NCBI RefSeq assembly: GCF_949769285.1
Contig: NZ_OX458331.1
Coordinates: 248,001-312,000, forward strand
Direction: 5' to 3'
Length of the DNA: 64,000 nt
DNA from: Anaerococcus sp. Marseille-Q7828
Lineage (GTDB): Bacteria; Bacillota; Clostridia; Tissierellales; Peptoniphilaceae
Positions 19,236-28,843 of the stretch are shown here, piece by piece (the stretch's first letter is position 1; the number at the start of each line of letters is the position of its first letter). Both the position numbers and the translations under genes were made by a program. Under the pieces are notes generated by a model. That model made no database searches. It saw only the letters and a list, made by a program, of their open reading frames with translations, and was not told the origin of the DNA.

Positions 19236-20207
19236 CTACATTATATGGAAATATCTTGCTATAATTCCTATGGCAAATAAAGCAAGGATAATTGTAATTG
19301 GTGAAACGTCTTTTTTGAGAAGTTTTGATACACCAAGAGTTAGTAATAGTGGCAATAATCCTGGTATAAGCATATCTAAGTTATCCTGTAGGGTTGTTAC
19401 TTTTTCTGGGCTAAAGGCAGTCGCACCGTAGGTATTATATGTTTCTAGGGCTTGTTTGATTCCTTCTGCTCCAGCTGGAAGTTTTTCCCAATGAATATAG
19501 GTTTGAGCATCTTGGGCAACTCTTGTAATTTCTACAGGAATATTGACATTTACCCAACGTTGAACAAGAGCTCCTATGACAAACATACCTAGTATAGATG
19601 CCATTAGGGTGACTTTACCAAGTAGACCACCAGAAAGGTCCTTTGTAATTTCATTTCCTGCCTTGTAGCCTGCTTCTTGGGTTTTCCATAGGAAAATGTA
19701 TCTGATTAAGTTCCAAAATACGAAAAATATTAGTGGACCTAGTATATTTCCAGTTAGGGCAAGAGATGCACCAAGAGCTCCTAAAATAGGTCTAATTGTA
19801 AACCAGAATACTGGGTCGCCTACACCTGCAAGTGGTCCCATCATACCAACTTTTACACCGTTTATTGCAGCATCATCAATAGCTGTCCCATTGGCTCTTT
19901 CTTCTTCCATAGCTAGGGTCACGCCCATTACTGGTGCAGATACATATGGGTGGGTGTTGTAAAATTCCAAGTGGCGCTTTAGTGCCGCTGCTTGGCTAGC
20001 TTTGTCGTTGTATAAGGCTTTGATGGCTGGAATAATGGCATATGCCCAACCACCATTTTGCATTCTCTCAAAGTTCCAAGTACCTTGCAAGAATTGGTGT
20101 CTGTTGCAGACTTTCTTTCTGACAGATTCACTTAGTTCAACTCTACCATTTTCACCTGTGATGACTTCAGCTTGTTCTTTTTTAATAGTTTCTTTGTTTT
20201 CAGTCAT
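19236..20207 (-). CDS. manZ: Mannose-family PTS component IID
   Basis: A 323-residue integral membrane component of a mannose-type phosphotransferase. It contains the family blocks QGTWNFERMQNGGWAYAIIP (residues about 39-58), GPLAGVGDPVFWFTIRPIL and a C-terminal hydrophobic segment ending IARYFHIM. IID forms the membrane translocation unit together with IIC. TAAGGAGGG precedes the ATG. These transporters carry mannose, glucose, glucosamine or related hexoses; which one cannot be told from the sequence. Confidence 0.95.
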   Translation of the reverse strand: MTENKETIKKEQAEVITGENGRVELSESVRKKVCNRHQFLQGTWNFERMQNGGWAYAIIPAIKALYNDKASQAAALKRHLEFYNTHPYVSAPVMGVTLAMEEERANGTAIDDAAINGVKVGMMGPLAGVGDPVFWFTIRPILGALGASLALTGNILGPLIFFVFWNLIRYIFLWKTQEAGYKAGNEITKDLSGGLLGKVTLMASILGMFVIGALVQRWVNVNIPVEITRVAQDAQTYIHWEKLPAGAEGIKQALETYNTYGATAFSPEKVTTLQDNLDMLIPGLLPLLLTLGVSKLLKKDVSPITIILALFAIGIIARYFHIM

Positions 20208-20218
20208 TAGATCCCTCC

Positions 20219-21034
20219 TTAATAGTCGTTGATTATATCGCCAAGGGGATCGCCAGAGTTTGAAGATGATCCTCCGCTATTTTGAGCAAGGCCTTTAAGT
20301 TTCATATAGATTAGGGCAAGAGATACAGCTATGACACCAAGTCCTATCAATGTGATTTGTGGGATTGCTGCAAGGACAAAACCAAGGGCAAAAAATGGCC
20401 AGGTTTCTTTGGTACTCATCATATTTAATACCATGGCATAACCAACAGCCGCAACCATGCCACCACCTATTTGCATACCTTCTTTAAGCCAAACAGGCAT
20501 AGAGTTTAGGGCATCTGTTACAACCTTAGCAGGGATAAAGCAAAGGATTACTGCAGGGATTGCAATACGAAGTCCTTGCATGGCTATACCTGCCCATTGA
20601 AGTCTTTCTATTTTTGCAAAGTTTGCATCTTCTGCTGCGCTATCCATGGCATGAACCATTGGAATAGCAAGGGTTCTTGCAAACATTGTTAAAAACAATC
20701 CAGCTACTGAAAGTGGGATTGCAAGGGTTATTGATGTTGATATAGCTTCTGTAGCATTGGCATCTCCTCCGTTTAAGGCCAAAGCCATTATGATTGCTGA
20801 TGCAACTGAAGCTAGGGCTGCATCTGGAGCTATAGCCGCTCCTACATTTGACCAGCCTAAGGCTAGCATTTGTAGCGAACCACCTAGCATGACGCCTTCT
20901 TTGAGGTGACCTGTCACAAGACCTATGAGGGTACAAGCAACTACTGGTTGGTGAAATTGAAATTGGTCTAGGACCCCTTCACAACCTGCTAGGAAAGCTA
21001 CCACAAAGATTAAAATAATATTAATTGCAGACAT
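20219..21034 (-). CDS. manY: Mannose-family PTS component IIC
   Basis: A 271-residue polytopic membrane protein. It begins with the typical MSAINIILIFVVAFLAGCEG, then the QPVVACTLIGLVTGHLKEGV block and the GGSLQMLALGWSNVGAAIAP block conserved in IIC-Man. The C-terminal tail is a short hydrophilic SGGSSSNSGDP linker. With IID it forms the sugar channel; phosphorylation is by IIAB. It follows the IIAB gene by nine bases with an AGGAGAG site. Confidence 0.95.
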   Translation of the reverse strand: MSAINIILIFVVAFLAGCEGVLDQFQFHQPVVACTLIGLVTGHLKEGVMLGGSLQMLALGWSNVGAAIAPDAALASVASAIIMALALNGGDANATEAISTSITLAIPLSVAGLFLTMFARTLAIPMVHAMDSAAEDANFAKIERLQWAGIAMQGLRIAIPAVILCFIPAKVVTDALNSMPVWLKEGMQIGGGMVAAVGYAMVLNMMSTKETWPFFALGFVLAAIPQITLIGLGVIAVSLALIYMKLKGLAQNSGGSSSNSGDPLGDIINDY

Positions 21035-21043
21035 TTTTCTCTC

Positions 21044-22060
21044 CTAATTCATTTTTAGTTCAGATTTTGCTTTTTTGAGCATATTATCTAAGTTGTCAGA
21101 TTTGTCAGACGGAACTTTTCTCACATCGAAACTTATGCCTAGGTCTTTTAGCTTTTCTATGGTTTTTACATCATCTTTGTTCATAGCTACTGCTGTGTTT
21201 AAGTTGACTTTACCTTCTGAATAAGCCATAGATCCTATGTTTACTTTGTCAAGCTTGCCACCTAGTTCCATAAGTTCTAGAACATCTTGTGGTTTTTCAA
21301 ACAAAAGCATAGCACGAGTTGCCCCAAATCTTGGGTCATCTATGATTTCTTTCATCTTCCAAACTGGAACTACGTGAGCCTTAACTCCTGGTGGCTCCGC
21401 CTCCATTACCATCGACTTACGAAGTGCATCCTTGCTTACTGCATCTGAAACAACTATTATACGGTCTGGCTTGGTAGCCTTGGTCCAGCTAGTTGCAACT
21501 TGTCCGTGCAAGAGCCTTGTGTCTATACGGGCTAGGGCAATATCAATCTTGCCATCGCCGATAACAGTTCCTGGAGGAATTGATCCATCTGCCTTTGTCT
21601 TGGCATCTACTTCCTCCTGACCCTTGTCAACTTCTTTGGCTTCTGCCTTTGCTTGTGTTTCGTTTAGATCTTCCGGTTTGATCTTTACTCCCTCTCTTGC
21701 AGAAGCAATTATTGCCTTTGCAATGCTGTGAGAAGATTCATTTGTAAATCTTTCTGATAGGGCTTCTATGACCATTGGAAGATTCATTCCAGCAACAATG
21801 GCCCACTTATCTTCGTGGCCATCTAGCAAGTTTGACGTTTGGTTAAATGGAGTGCCTCCCCATAGGTCAACTAGAAATAAAATTTGATCGCTATCAACTT
21901 TTTCTATGCAAGCTTCAAGCTCATTTCTCAAGTCATCTGGTCCCATGGATGGCAAAAGAATTGCTGATTCAAACTTTTCTTGGTCGCCAAAAATCATTTG
22001 TGCAGATTCTTTGATGCCCTCGGCAAAGTGTCCGTGACTTGCAAGTATTATTCCTACCAT
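21044..22060 (-). CDS. manX: Mannose-family PTS component IIAB
   Basis: A 338-residue cytoplasmic fusion. The IIA domain (1-130) has its phosphoryl-accepting H9 in LASHGH and the DLWGGTPFN block. A charged, Ala/Glu/Lys-rich linker (131-165) leads to the IIB domain with H185 in RIDTRLLHGQV. Phosphate passes from HPr to H9, to H185, then to the incoming sugar. It is the first gene of the man operon (IIAB-IIC-IID-ManO), preceded by GGAAAGGAG and an extended -10 promoter. Confidence 0.96.
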   Translation of the reverse strand: MVGIILASHGHFAEGIKESAQMIFGDQEKFESAILLPSMGPDDLRNELEACIEKVDSDQILFLVDLWGGTPFNQTSNLLDGHEDKWAIVAGMNLPMVIEALSERFTNESSHSIAKAIIASAREGVKIKPEDLNETQAKAEAKEVDKGQEEVDAKTKADGSIPPGTVIGDGKIDIALARIDTRLLHGQVATSWTKATKPDRIIVVSDAVSKDALRKSMVMEAEPPGVKAHVVPVWKMKEIIDDPRFGATRAMLLFEKPQDVLELMELGGKLDKVNIGSMAYSEGKVNLNTAVAMNKDDVKTIEKLKDLGISFDVRKVPSDKSDNLDNMLKKAKSELKMN

Positions 22061-22115
22061 CTTCTCTCCTTTCCTTAAAATAAATTTTATATAAATTCAT
22101 AAATTATATAACTTT

Positions 22116-22124
22116 ATTATAGCA
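22116..22124 (-). promoter_or_regulatory. Extended -10 promoter of the mannose PTS operon
   Basis: The minus strand has TGCTATAAT about 55 bases before the IIAB start; TG one base before TATAAT is an extended -10. No good -35 hexamer and no clear cre site or sigma-54 site is seen. Confidence 0.5.
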
Positions 22125-22129
22125 CAGTT

Positions 22130-23122
22130 TTAATTAATTGTATCAGCTGGATAATAAATATTCGCATCAAATCTAGCACGAGTTAGGACATCCATGTAAT
22201 TTTGTGTTAGTTTTAATAGCTCGCCTACTCTATCTAGGTCCTTTGTTCTCATAATCTCTTCGATTTCTACAAATTCATAATATAGTCTGGATTTATTTTC
22301 AAGGTTATAGTCGAAGCTTTCCACACCACTTGCATGGGTTTTTGTAAGATTAAACTTATCAAAACTATTTAAGGCATCTGGGATTTCTATTGTTCCCTCA
22401 CTTGCTTGAATGGTGTTGATGATAGGAGCAGCAGAATCCTTTGATCCAATACATGAAACCTTGTAGTCCTCATAATCAAGGATAACTATGCCAGAGGTAT
22501 CTATGTCTTTTTCTATATTTGCAAAGTACTTAACATCCTTTGGAAGGCCAAAAGTATCGACAGCAAAGGCAACATTATATAAGTTTAGGTCAATCAAGGC
22601 TCCACCGGAGTTCTCTAATCTAAAGACCGGCTCAATGATTCCTTCTTTGAACTTATCATATCTTGATGAATATTGGGAATAGTTAAAGGAAACAATCTTT
22701 ATCTCTCCCAAGTCCCCTATAAGTTTTTTAACTTCATTTGCATTAGGGATAAATCTGTGGCTAATGGCTTCTACGACCATGACCCCCGCTTTTTTAGCCT
22801 TTGCTATAATTTTATCTGTTTCGTAAGCATTGGATGTGAAGGGTTTTTCACTGATTATATTTTTGCCATAATCTATGGCCTTATCCATAGCTTCGTAGTG
22901 TAGGTTATTTGGCAAAGCTACATAAACTGTGTCTATCTCATCATCGGCCAAGAGATCATCTATGCCTATATAGTATTTTCCTATATTAAATTCTTCTACT
23001 AAATCTTTTAACTTTTGCTCATTGCGAGCTGCTATGGCCACCGGCTCTATATTTTCTACATCTTCTAAAACTGGCAAAACTTCATTGACAATTTTGCCAG
23101 AACCTAGTATTCCTAATTTCAT
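22130..23122 (-). CDS. Gfo/Idh/MocA-family oxidoreductase
   Basis: A 330-residue NAD(P)-dependent dehydrogenase. The N-terminal Rossmann fold shows LGILGSGKIVNEVLPVL and VYVALPNNLHYEAM, and the EKP motif appears as ISEKPFTSN (about 92-100) with the active-site lysine. The C-terminal alpha/beta domain has SGGALIDLNLYNVAFA. Family members oxidise sugars, inositols or related cyclic alcohols. It ends just before the mannose PTS promoter and starts two bases after the membrane protein gene at 23125, so it pairs with that gene; a sugar-related role is an inference from context. Confidence 0.9.
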   Translation of the reverse strand: MKLGILGSGKIVNEVLPVLEDVENIEPVAIAARNEQKLKDLVEEFNIGKYYIGIDDLLADDEIDTVYVALPNNLHYEAMDKAIDYGKNIISEKPFTSNAYETDKIIAKAKKAGVMVVEAISHRFIPNANEVKKLIGDLGEIKIVSFNYSQYSSRYDKFKEGIIEPVFRLENSGGALIDLNLYNVAFAVDTFGLPKDVKYFANIEKDIDTSGIVILDYEDYKVSCIGSKDSAAPIINTIQASEGTIEIPDALNSFDKFNLTKTHASGVESFDYNLENKSRLYYEFVEIEEIMRTKDLDRVGELLKLTQNYMDVLTRARFDANIYYPADTIN

Positions 23123-23124
23123 TA

Positions 23125-23697
23125 TTACCTCATTTCTCGATTTGTTTTTAGCTGTGAATTTTTAAAATCCTTTTCCAGTAGTGACCTTTTTTCCAAAAGT
23201 TTTATAAAATACCTTGATGATACAAGGCTTATTATATAAATCAAAATGGAAACTCCCAGGGTTGGCCAAAAGGCTTGTTGGGTAAATTTTGAGTCTGGGA
23301 CAAAATTTATGACCACAAAATAGGAAGTCCATATTTGAAAGAAGCTATTTAAAGGCACTGTTAGATAGATATCTCTATAGGACTTATAAGACTTTATAAA
23401 GATAAAGCTTAGAATATCTGCCAAAAATGCACTAGCCCAAATAGCTATGACTCCAAAGATTGAAAATTTGAGTAAGAAAAATCCAAATACAAAGGAGACT
23501 AGGGAGATAATTCCCATTCTCTTTGTCCTAAGGATTAAGGCTGTAAAGATAAAGCTATAAGCTGGTGCCATGGCCAAAAGCCTGCCTCCAGGTATGGGTA
23601 GGACCCTGCCTACAAAGTATAAGATAGTACCTAGAATAACCATAAGGGCTACAGATATGGCCATAAGAGTTAACTCTTTGGTTTTAATTTTTTTCAT
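23125..23697 (-). CDS. Predicted membrane protein resembling ECF transporter S components
   Basis: A 190-residue protein with five to six membrane helices and a cytoplasmic basic tail. The start (KELTLMAISVALMVILGTIL) and the PGGRLLAMAP segment recall substrate-binding S components of energy-coupling factor vitamin transporters. No riboswitch or vitamin gene is beside it, so no substrate can be assigned. It is transcribed with the oxidoreductase and divergently from the M16 protease. AAGGAGGG precedes the ATG. Confidence 0.6.
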   Translation of the reverse strand: MKKIKTKELTLMAISVALMVILGTILYFVGRVLPIPGGRLLAMAPAYSFIFTALILRTKRMGIISLVSFVFGFFLLKFSIFGVIAIWASAFLADILSFIFIKSYKSYRDIYLTVPLNSFFQIWTSYFVVINFVPDSKFTQQAFWPTLGVSILIYIISLVSSRYFIKLLEKRSLLEKDFKNSQLKTNREMR

Positions 23698-23782
23698 CTT
23701 CCCTCCTTAATTGGTCTTAATAAGAATTTTACCCAATATCAGTAAAACTTTCTTGGAGTATAGTTAAACAAACGGAGGAAAT

Positions 23783-26626
23783 ATGACTTACACATTAAAA
23801 GATAAAAAAACTTACGAAAAAATGGGCGTGGAAGTATTTTTGTACGTCCACGATAAAACTAAAGCCCAAGTTGTTTATGTAAAAACATCTGACAAAAACA
23901 AGACCTTTGGCATAGGATTTAAGACCCCACCGACAAATTCCAAGGGTATGGCCCATATTATGGAACATTCTGTATTAAATGGTTCCAAGAAATACACAAC
24001 TAGCGAACCTTTTATGGATATGGCTAGCTCATCATTGCAAACTTTCCTAAACGCAATGACCTATCCAGACAAAACTGTCTACCCAGTTTCTAGTGAAAAT
24101 GACAAGGACTTTTTTAACCTTACAGATGTTTACCTAGATGCTGTTTTTAATCCAGCTGTAGTAAACAAAAAAGAAATCCTTGACCAAGAGGGCTGGCACT
24201 ATGAGATGGATGGAGATGAGATCACTGGTATATCTGGCGTTGTATATAACGAGATGAAGGGTGCGCTTACAGATCCTGATGAGCTTGTATATAACGATAT
24301 AATCTCACATTTATATAAAAATAGCCCTTACCAATACGAATCTGGTGGAGATCCAGCAGAAATATATAAACTTTCTTATGATGAATTTGTAGATTTTTAT
24401 AAAATCCACTACCACCCATCAAATGCCTACATTTATTTTTATGGAGACTTGGACATAGATTTTTACCTAGACCATTTGGATAAGGAATATTTGTCAAACT
24501 ATGACTACAAGGATTTTGATTATGATATCAAAGTTCCTGATAATTACTTTGATAGCGTGATTGAATCTACTTATCCAGCAAGCAATGCTAGTGAAAATTC
24601 TGATTACTTGGCCTATGGATTTCTAACAAAGGCAAATCCAGACACAAAATACACTTTGACCCTTGCAATTTTGGTAAGTGCCCTCTTCCACATGGATTCA
24701 TCTATTATCAAAAAACAAATCAACGAGGAAATTGACCCAGAGTCATTTTATGCAAGAGTCGGCTATGGAGTAAGAAGCTCATTAGTGCTACTAGCTCAAA
24801 AGACAGATGGTAAAAAACTTGATAGATTTGTAGAGATCATAGAAGAAGGTTTAAAAGAAGCAAGCCTTGGCCTTAACAAAGAAAGTCTAAAATCAGCATT
24901 TTCAATCTTTCAATATGGACAAAGAGACCAATTAAATTCAGTAAGCAGAGGATTAAACTACTTTTTGATGTGGTCTTTTAACAAGTCAATCTTTGAAAGT
25001 TTTGAAATTGTCAACTACTTAAACGAACTAGGAGAGCTTGTAGAAACTGATTATTATGAAAACTTCATCAAAGAAAACTTTATAGATAATCCAACAAGAC
25101 TAATCTACATTGCAAAACCAAGTAGCACTTATAACAAGCAAAAGCAAGAAGACCTAGAATCTTATATTGATAATCTAAATAAAAATATTAGCCAGGAAGA
25201 ATTACAAATAATCAAAAAAGACCTAGAAAAACTAGAAATCCACCAAAATACAACTGACACCGAGGAACAAAAGGCAAGTATTCCAGTTTTAAATATTGAC
25301 GATGTCCCTACAAAAGTTGACCAAACACCAAGGGATTTGATAGATGATAAGTTTATCTACCACGATATGGATACAGCTGGCCTCATCTACACTTCCCTAT
25401 ACTTTAATATCGACCACTTAGATTTAAGAGAATTACAATACCTATCTCTAATAAACGACTTTATGGGATCTGTCGATACAAGTAATATGGCCTACACACA
25501 AATTGATGATGTCTTGTTCCAACACTTGGCAAGTCCAAACTTTTCAAATTCATTTATAAATGTTAATGAATGTGACCTTGCAAGGCTAGAAAAAGTTTCC
25601 TTTATTAGTACATCCAAGTCTTTTGCAAAAGCTTTGGAACTTATGAAAGAATTCATGTTAAATTCTAAATTTGACAACCAAAAGAGAATTCTTGAAATAC
25701 TTAGGATGAAAAAGGCATATTTTGCATCAGGAATGTACGATCAAGGCCACATACTTGCCATAAACAGAGCAAATGCCCACATTGATATGGCTACTATGTT
25801 AAGAGATGAGCTATCTGGCATAGGTTCTTACCTATTCTTGGAAGAAGTAATTGACCAAGCAAAAAATAATTTTGATGACTTTCACGATAAGATTATGGAA
25901 ATTTATGCTAAATTATTTTCAAATGATTTTGAAATAAATATAACTTGTTCAAAAGATGAATTCAGCAAAGTTAAAGAAATAATAAATACAAGTTTTGCAG
26001 ACCTTGAGGATAAAAAAGATAAGGTTGAAATTGAATTTTCTCCAAAATCTTACAAAGAAGCTATCATGTCAGATGCCAATGTCAATTATGTAGGTCAAAG
26101 TGCTGATATCAAAAAATACGGTCATAACTTTGAAGGTAAGTTAGTTTTAGCAAGTTCTATACTATCAAACCCATACCTATATGAGCTAATCCGTGCCAAG
26201 GCAGGCGCATACGGTGGTGGTCTTACTATAAATAAGGCAGGACTTTTGTCAGCATATTCCTATAGAGACCCACACATATTAAAAACCTTGGAAACTTATA
26301 GACAAATTCCATCCCTAACAGAAAACATAGCACTTAGCCATAGAGACTTTGAAAACCAACAAATCTCTTCAATGGGTACATTTTTAAGACCGAAATCACC
26401 ACAAGCTTTGGCCGACGAGGATTATGCTAGATACAAAAAAGAAAATCCTGTAGACCATGAAAAAATCCTTGCTGATATCAAATACGCAAAGCTTGATGAA
26501 ATCAAAGAATATAAGAAGCTCTTCAAAGCTGCTATTGACGAAGAGAATATATGTGTCTTTGGCAATAGAGAAAGTATATTAGAAGTAAAAGATAAATTTG
26601 ATAAGATTATAGATTTGAATAATTAA
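23783..26626 (+). CDS. M16C zinc metalloprotease (presequence-protease type)
   Basis: A 947-residue peptidase of the PreP/Hyp1 group, built as two M16 halves enclosing a chamber. The inverted zinc motif is H58-IM-E61-H62 in GMAHIMEHSVLNGS, and the third ligand region is VVYNEMKGALTDPDEL. The C-terminal half (from about 500) is the M16C-associated domain without its own metal site; RAKAGAYGGG near 815 is typical. No signal peptide is present, so it is expected to degrade short peptides in the cytosol. CGGAGGAAAT precedes the ATG. Confidence 0.93.
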   Translation: MTYTLKDKKTYEKMGVEVFLYVHDKTKAQVVYVKTSDKNKTFGIGFKTPPTNSKGMAHIMEHSVLNGSKKYTTSEPFMDMASSSLQTFLNAMTYPDKTVYPVSSENDKDFFNLTDVYLDAVFNPAVVNKKEILDQEGWHYEMDGDEITGISGVVYNEMKGALTDPDELVYNDIISHLYKNSPYQYESGGDPAEIYKLSYDEFVDFYKIHYHPSNAYIYFYGDLDIDFYLDHLDKEYLSNYDYKDFDYDIKVPDNYFDSVIESTYPASNASENSDYLAYGFLTKANPDTKYTLTLAILVSALFHMDSSIIKKQINEEIDPESFYARVGYGVRSSLVLLAQKTDGKKLDRFVEIIEEGLKEASLGLNKESLKSAFSIFQYGQRDQLNSVSRGLNYFLMWSFNKSIFESFEIVNYLNELGELVETDYYENFIKENFIDNPTRLIYIAKPSSTYNKQKQEDLESYIDNLNKNISQEELQIIKKDLEKLEIHQNTTDTEEQKASIPVLNIDDVPTKVDQTPRDLIDDKFIYHDMDTAGLIYTSLYFNIDHLDLRELQYLSLINDFMGSVDTSNMAYTQIDDVLFQHLASPNFSNSFINVNECDLARLEKVSFISTSKSFAKALELMKEFMLNSKFDNQKRILEILRMKKAYFASGMYDQGHILAINRANAHIDMATMLRDELSGIGSYLFLEEVIDQAKNNFDDFHDKIMEIYAKLFSNDFEINITCSKDEFSKVKEIINTSFADLEDKKDKVEIEFSPKSYKEAIMSDANVNYVGQSADIKKYGHNFEGKLVLASSILSNPYLYELIRAKAGAYGGGLTINKAGLLSAYSYRDPHILKTLETYRQIPSLTENIALSHRDFENQQISSMGTFLRPKSPQALADEDYARYKKENPVDHEKILADIKYAKLDEIKEYKKLFKAAIDEENICVFGNRESILEVKDKFDKIIDLNN

Positions 26627-26701
26627 TTTTAAAATAATTAACTTTTATTTAAATATATCAAGCTTTAAGGTATAATTATGGTAAGTTTCTAAGGAGAGTG
26701 T

Positions 26702-27805
26702 ATGAGTGATAACAAGAACAATTTTAAAATAAATGACATACTATCTGACATCGATTTTGATGAGATTGGAAATACAATAAAAGATTCTGTAAATGCAACT
26801 ATTAGAAGCTTTACAAAATCAAAGAATAATAATGAAAACCTGCCGCAAACAAAAAATAAAGAAGTTTGTGCCCAAAAGCCTCCAGAACTTAATAAAGCTA
26901 AAAGCTGGCAAGCCGTATCCATTGTGACAGCTATTGGATTTATAATGCTAACAATTGTTGCCCTTGATGGCTTTATTGATTGGAGAGGTTTCGGATACTT
27001 CTTATTTTTAGTTCTTTCGCTTCTGGGTACTTTTGCAGTCCCTTATCTATCTTGGAGAGTCTCCAAGGAATACTTCAGACTAACCAATAACTACGTAAGA
27101 TTTCTAAGGGAGCTTGGCAACAACACAGTTATTTCTATTAGAGATTTGGCAAGTTCAGTTACCCAAAGCGAAGAAAAAACTGTCTCTGACCTTATCAAAA
27201 TGATGAAAAGAGGCTACTTTTATCAAGCCCGTATAGTAGAAGACGACTCCCTATTTATCCTAGATATTCCTACCTTTAGGCTTTACAAAGAAAAGAGTAA
27301 GGAGCTTCCTCAAGCTAGGACAAGTAATAAAGAAGAAGACGATGAAGTCTTGGTAGAAGATCTATCCTTTGAAAGAGCAAAGGAAATCATAAACCAGGGT
27401 AAGAATTCTATTGATAGGATAAAACTAAGTCAAGCTAGGATTAACGATGCTAATTTCAGAATCAATGTAGATAAACTTATCAAAAATTCAGTGGATATAT
27501 TAAATATAGTAGAAAAGTATCCAGACAAGTCCTATGCCCTAAACAAGTTTTCTGACTACTACTTGCCTACAGCTGCAAAACTTGTCGAAACTTACAATGA
27601 TTTTGAGATGATGCGCACAAATGATAAGAAAATTGTAAATTCAATGAAACAAATCAACGAGTCAATAATGACAATAGCAGAAGCCTTTGACAAAATAAAA
27701 GTGGAACTATTAGCTGATAGAGCCATGGATGTAAAGACTGATATAGACACAATAAACTTACTTCTAAATCAAGAAGGCTATGCAGAAGATGATTGGGAGA
27801 GCTAA
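26702..27805 (+). CDS. XpaC-family membrane protein, paralogue 1
   Basis: A 367-residue protein of the XpaC family, named for hydrolysis of a chromogenic phosphate in Bacillus although the true role is unknown. A polar N-terminus (1-75) precedes two membrane helices (about 80-125). A region with RELGNNTVISIRDLASS and KMMKRGYFYQARIVEDDSLF follows, reading like a winged-helix unit, and then a long helical C-terminal domain ending LLNQEGYAEDDWES. It begins the xpaC-xpaC-telA-DAK-like cluster; AAGGAGAG precedes the ATG. Confidence 0.82.
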   Translation: MSDNKNNFKINDILSDIDFDEIGNTIKDSVNATIRSFTKSKNNNENLPQTKNKEVCAQKPPELNKAKSWQAVSIVTAIGFIMLTIVALDGFIDWRGFGYFLFLVLSLLGTFAVPYLSWRVSKEYFRLTNNYVRFLRELGNNTVISIRDLASSVTQSEEKTVSDLIKMMKRGYFYQARIVEDDSLFILDIPTFRLYKEKSKELPQARTSNKEEDDEVLVEDLSFERAKEIINQGKNSIDRIKLSQARINDANFRINVDKLIKNSVDILNIVEKYPDKSYALNKFSDYYLPTAAKLVETYNDFEMMRTNDKKIVNSMKQINESIMTIAEAFDKIKVELLADRAMDVKTDIDTINLLLNQEGYAEDDWES

Positions 27806-27826
27806 TTAATTTAACTTGGGAAAATT

Positions 27827-28843
27827 ATGAAAAAACGCAGATATAGTATTAGACTTGTTGAGGAGTCTAAAGAAGAAGACAATAAAATAGAAGAAAAACT
27901 CTTTAGACTTCCTGCAAAGGAAATCAATAGAGCTAATGGAATGCTAGCCCTTGGCATTATCTTTTCTGTTGTTAGTTTCGTGATTATTCTATTAATGTTT
28001 ATAGCTTGGATATTTGGTGACCTATCATCTTGGCTTATGATTTTTATAATTTCTCTTTTTATTTCTATAGTTTTTATGCTTACAGGATATAGAGGAAAAT
28101 TGGAATACGAAAGACTTGAGAAAAACTATAGGAGATATATTAGAGAGCTTAATGGGAATAAAGTCATTTCCATAAATGATTTGGCAAACTCAGTAGACCA
28201 AGACATTGAAGAAACATATAGCGACTTAAGACATATGATAAAAGAAGACTATTTCCCTGAGGCTAGAATAGTTGAAAATAATTCTATTTTTATCCTAGAT
28301 ATTCCAACCTATAGCTTGTACAAAGAACGAAAAAACGAGATTTTATCTGAAGCTTCGGATATCAGGCAAATTTCAAATGAACAAAACTTAGAAGAAATTA
28401 ACCTAGTGCGTTCTAAGGAAATAATTGATTCTGCAAAAAAAGATTTAGTTGCCATAAACTTGGTTAAAAATAAAATTGAAAATAAAAACTTTATCGACCA
28501 CATAGAAGATTTGGAAAATTCAAGCAAAGATATCCTTAAAGTAATTGAAAACCATCCTGAAAGTTCTCATGGATTAAATAAATTTTCTGAATATTATTTA
28601 CCAACAAGCGTAAAACTTATAAATGCATATTACGAGTTTGAGCAAATAACATCAAAGAACTCAAAAATAATAAAATCAATGGAACAAATAGATGAAACAA
28701 TAGTTGATCTGACTAACGCTTTTGAAAGATTACAATTAGATTTTCTAAGCGATAGCACTATGGAAATTAAGGCCGATATCGACACAATAAACCTACTTTT
28801 AAATCAAGAAGGACTTAAATACAATGATTGGAGGAGTAAATGA
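27827..28843 (+). CDS. XpaC-family membrane protein, paralogue 2
   Basis: A 338-residue paralogue of the preceding gene with the same order: charged N-terminus, two membrane helices (about 38-85), RELNGNKVISINDLANSVDQ, and a helical C-terminus ending LLNQEGLKYNDWRSK. The matching blocks show a tandem duplication followed by wide divergence. Its stop overlaps the telA start (ATGA), which indicates translational coupling. No catalytic residues can be named. Confidence 0.82.
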   Translation: MKKRRYSIRLVEESKEEDNKIEEKLFRLPAKEINRANGMLALGIIFSVVSFVIILLMFIAWIFGDLSSWLMIFIISLFISIVFMLTGYRGKLEYERLEKNYRRYIRELNGNKVISINDLANSVDQDIEETYSDLRHMIKEDYFPEARIVENNSIFILDIPTYSLYKERKNEILSEASDIRQISNEQNLEEINLVRSKEIIDSAKKDLVAINLVKNKIENKNFIDHIEDLENSSKDILKVIENHPESSHGLNKFSEYYLPTSVKLINAYYEFEQITSKNSKIIKSMEQIDETIVDLTNAFERLQLDFLSDSTMEIKADIDTINLLLNQEGLKYNDWRSK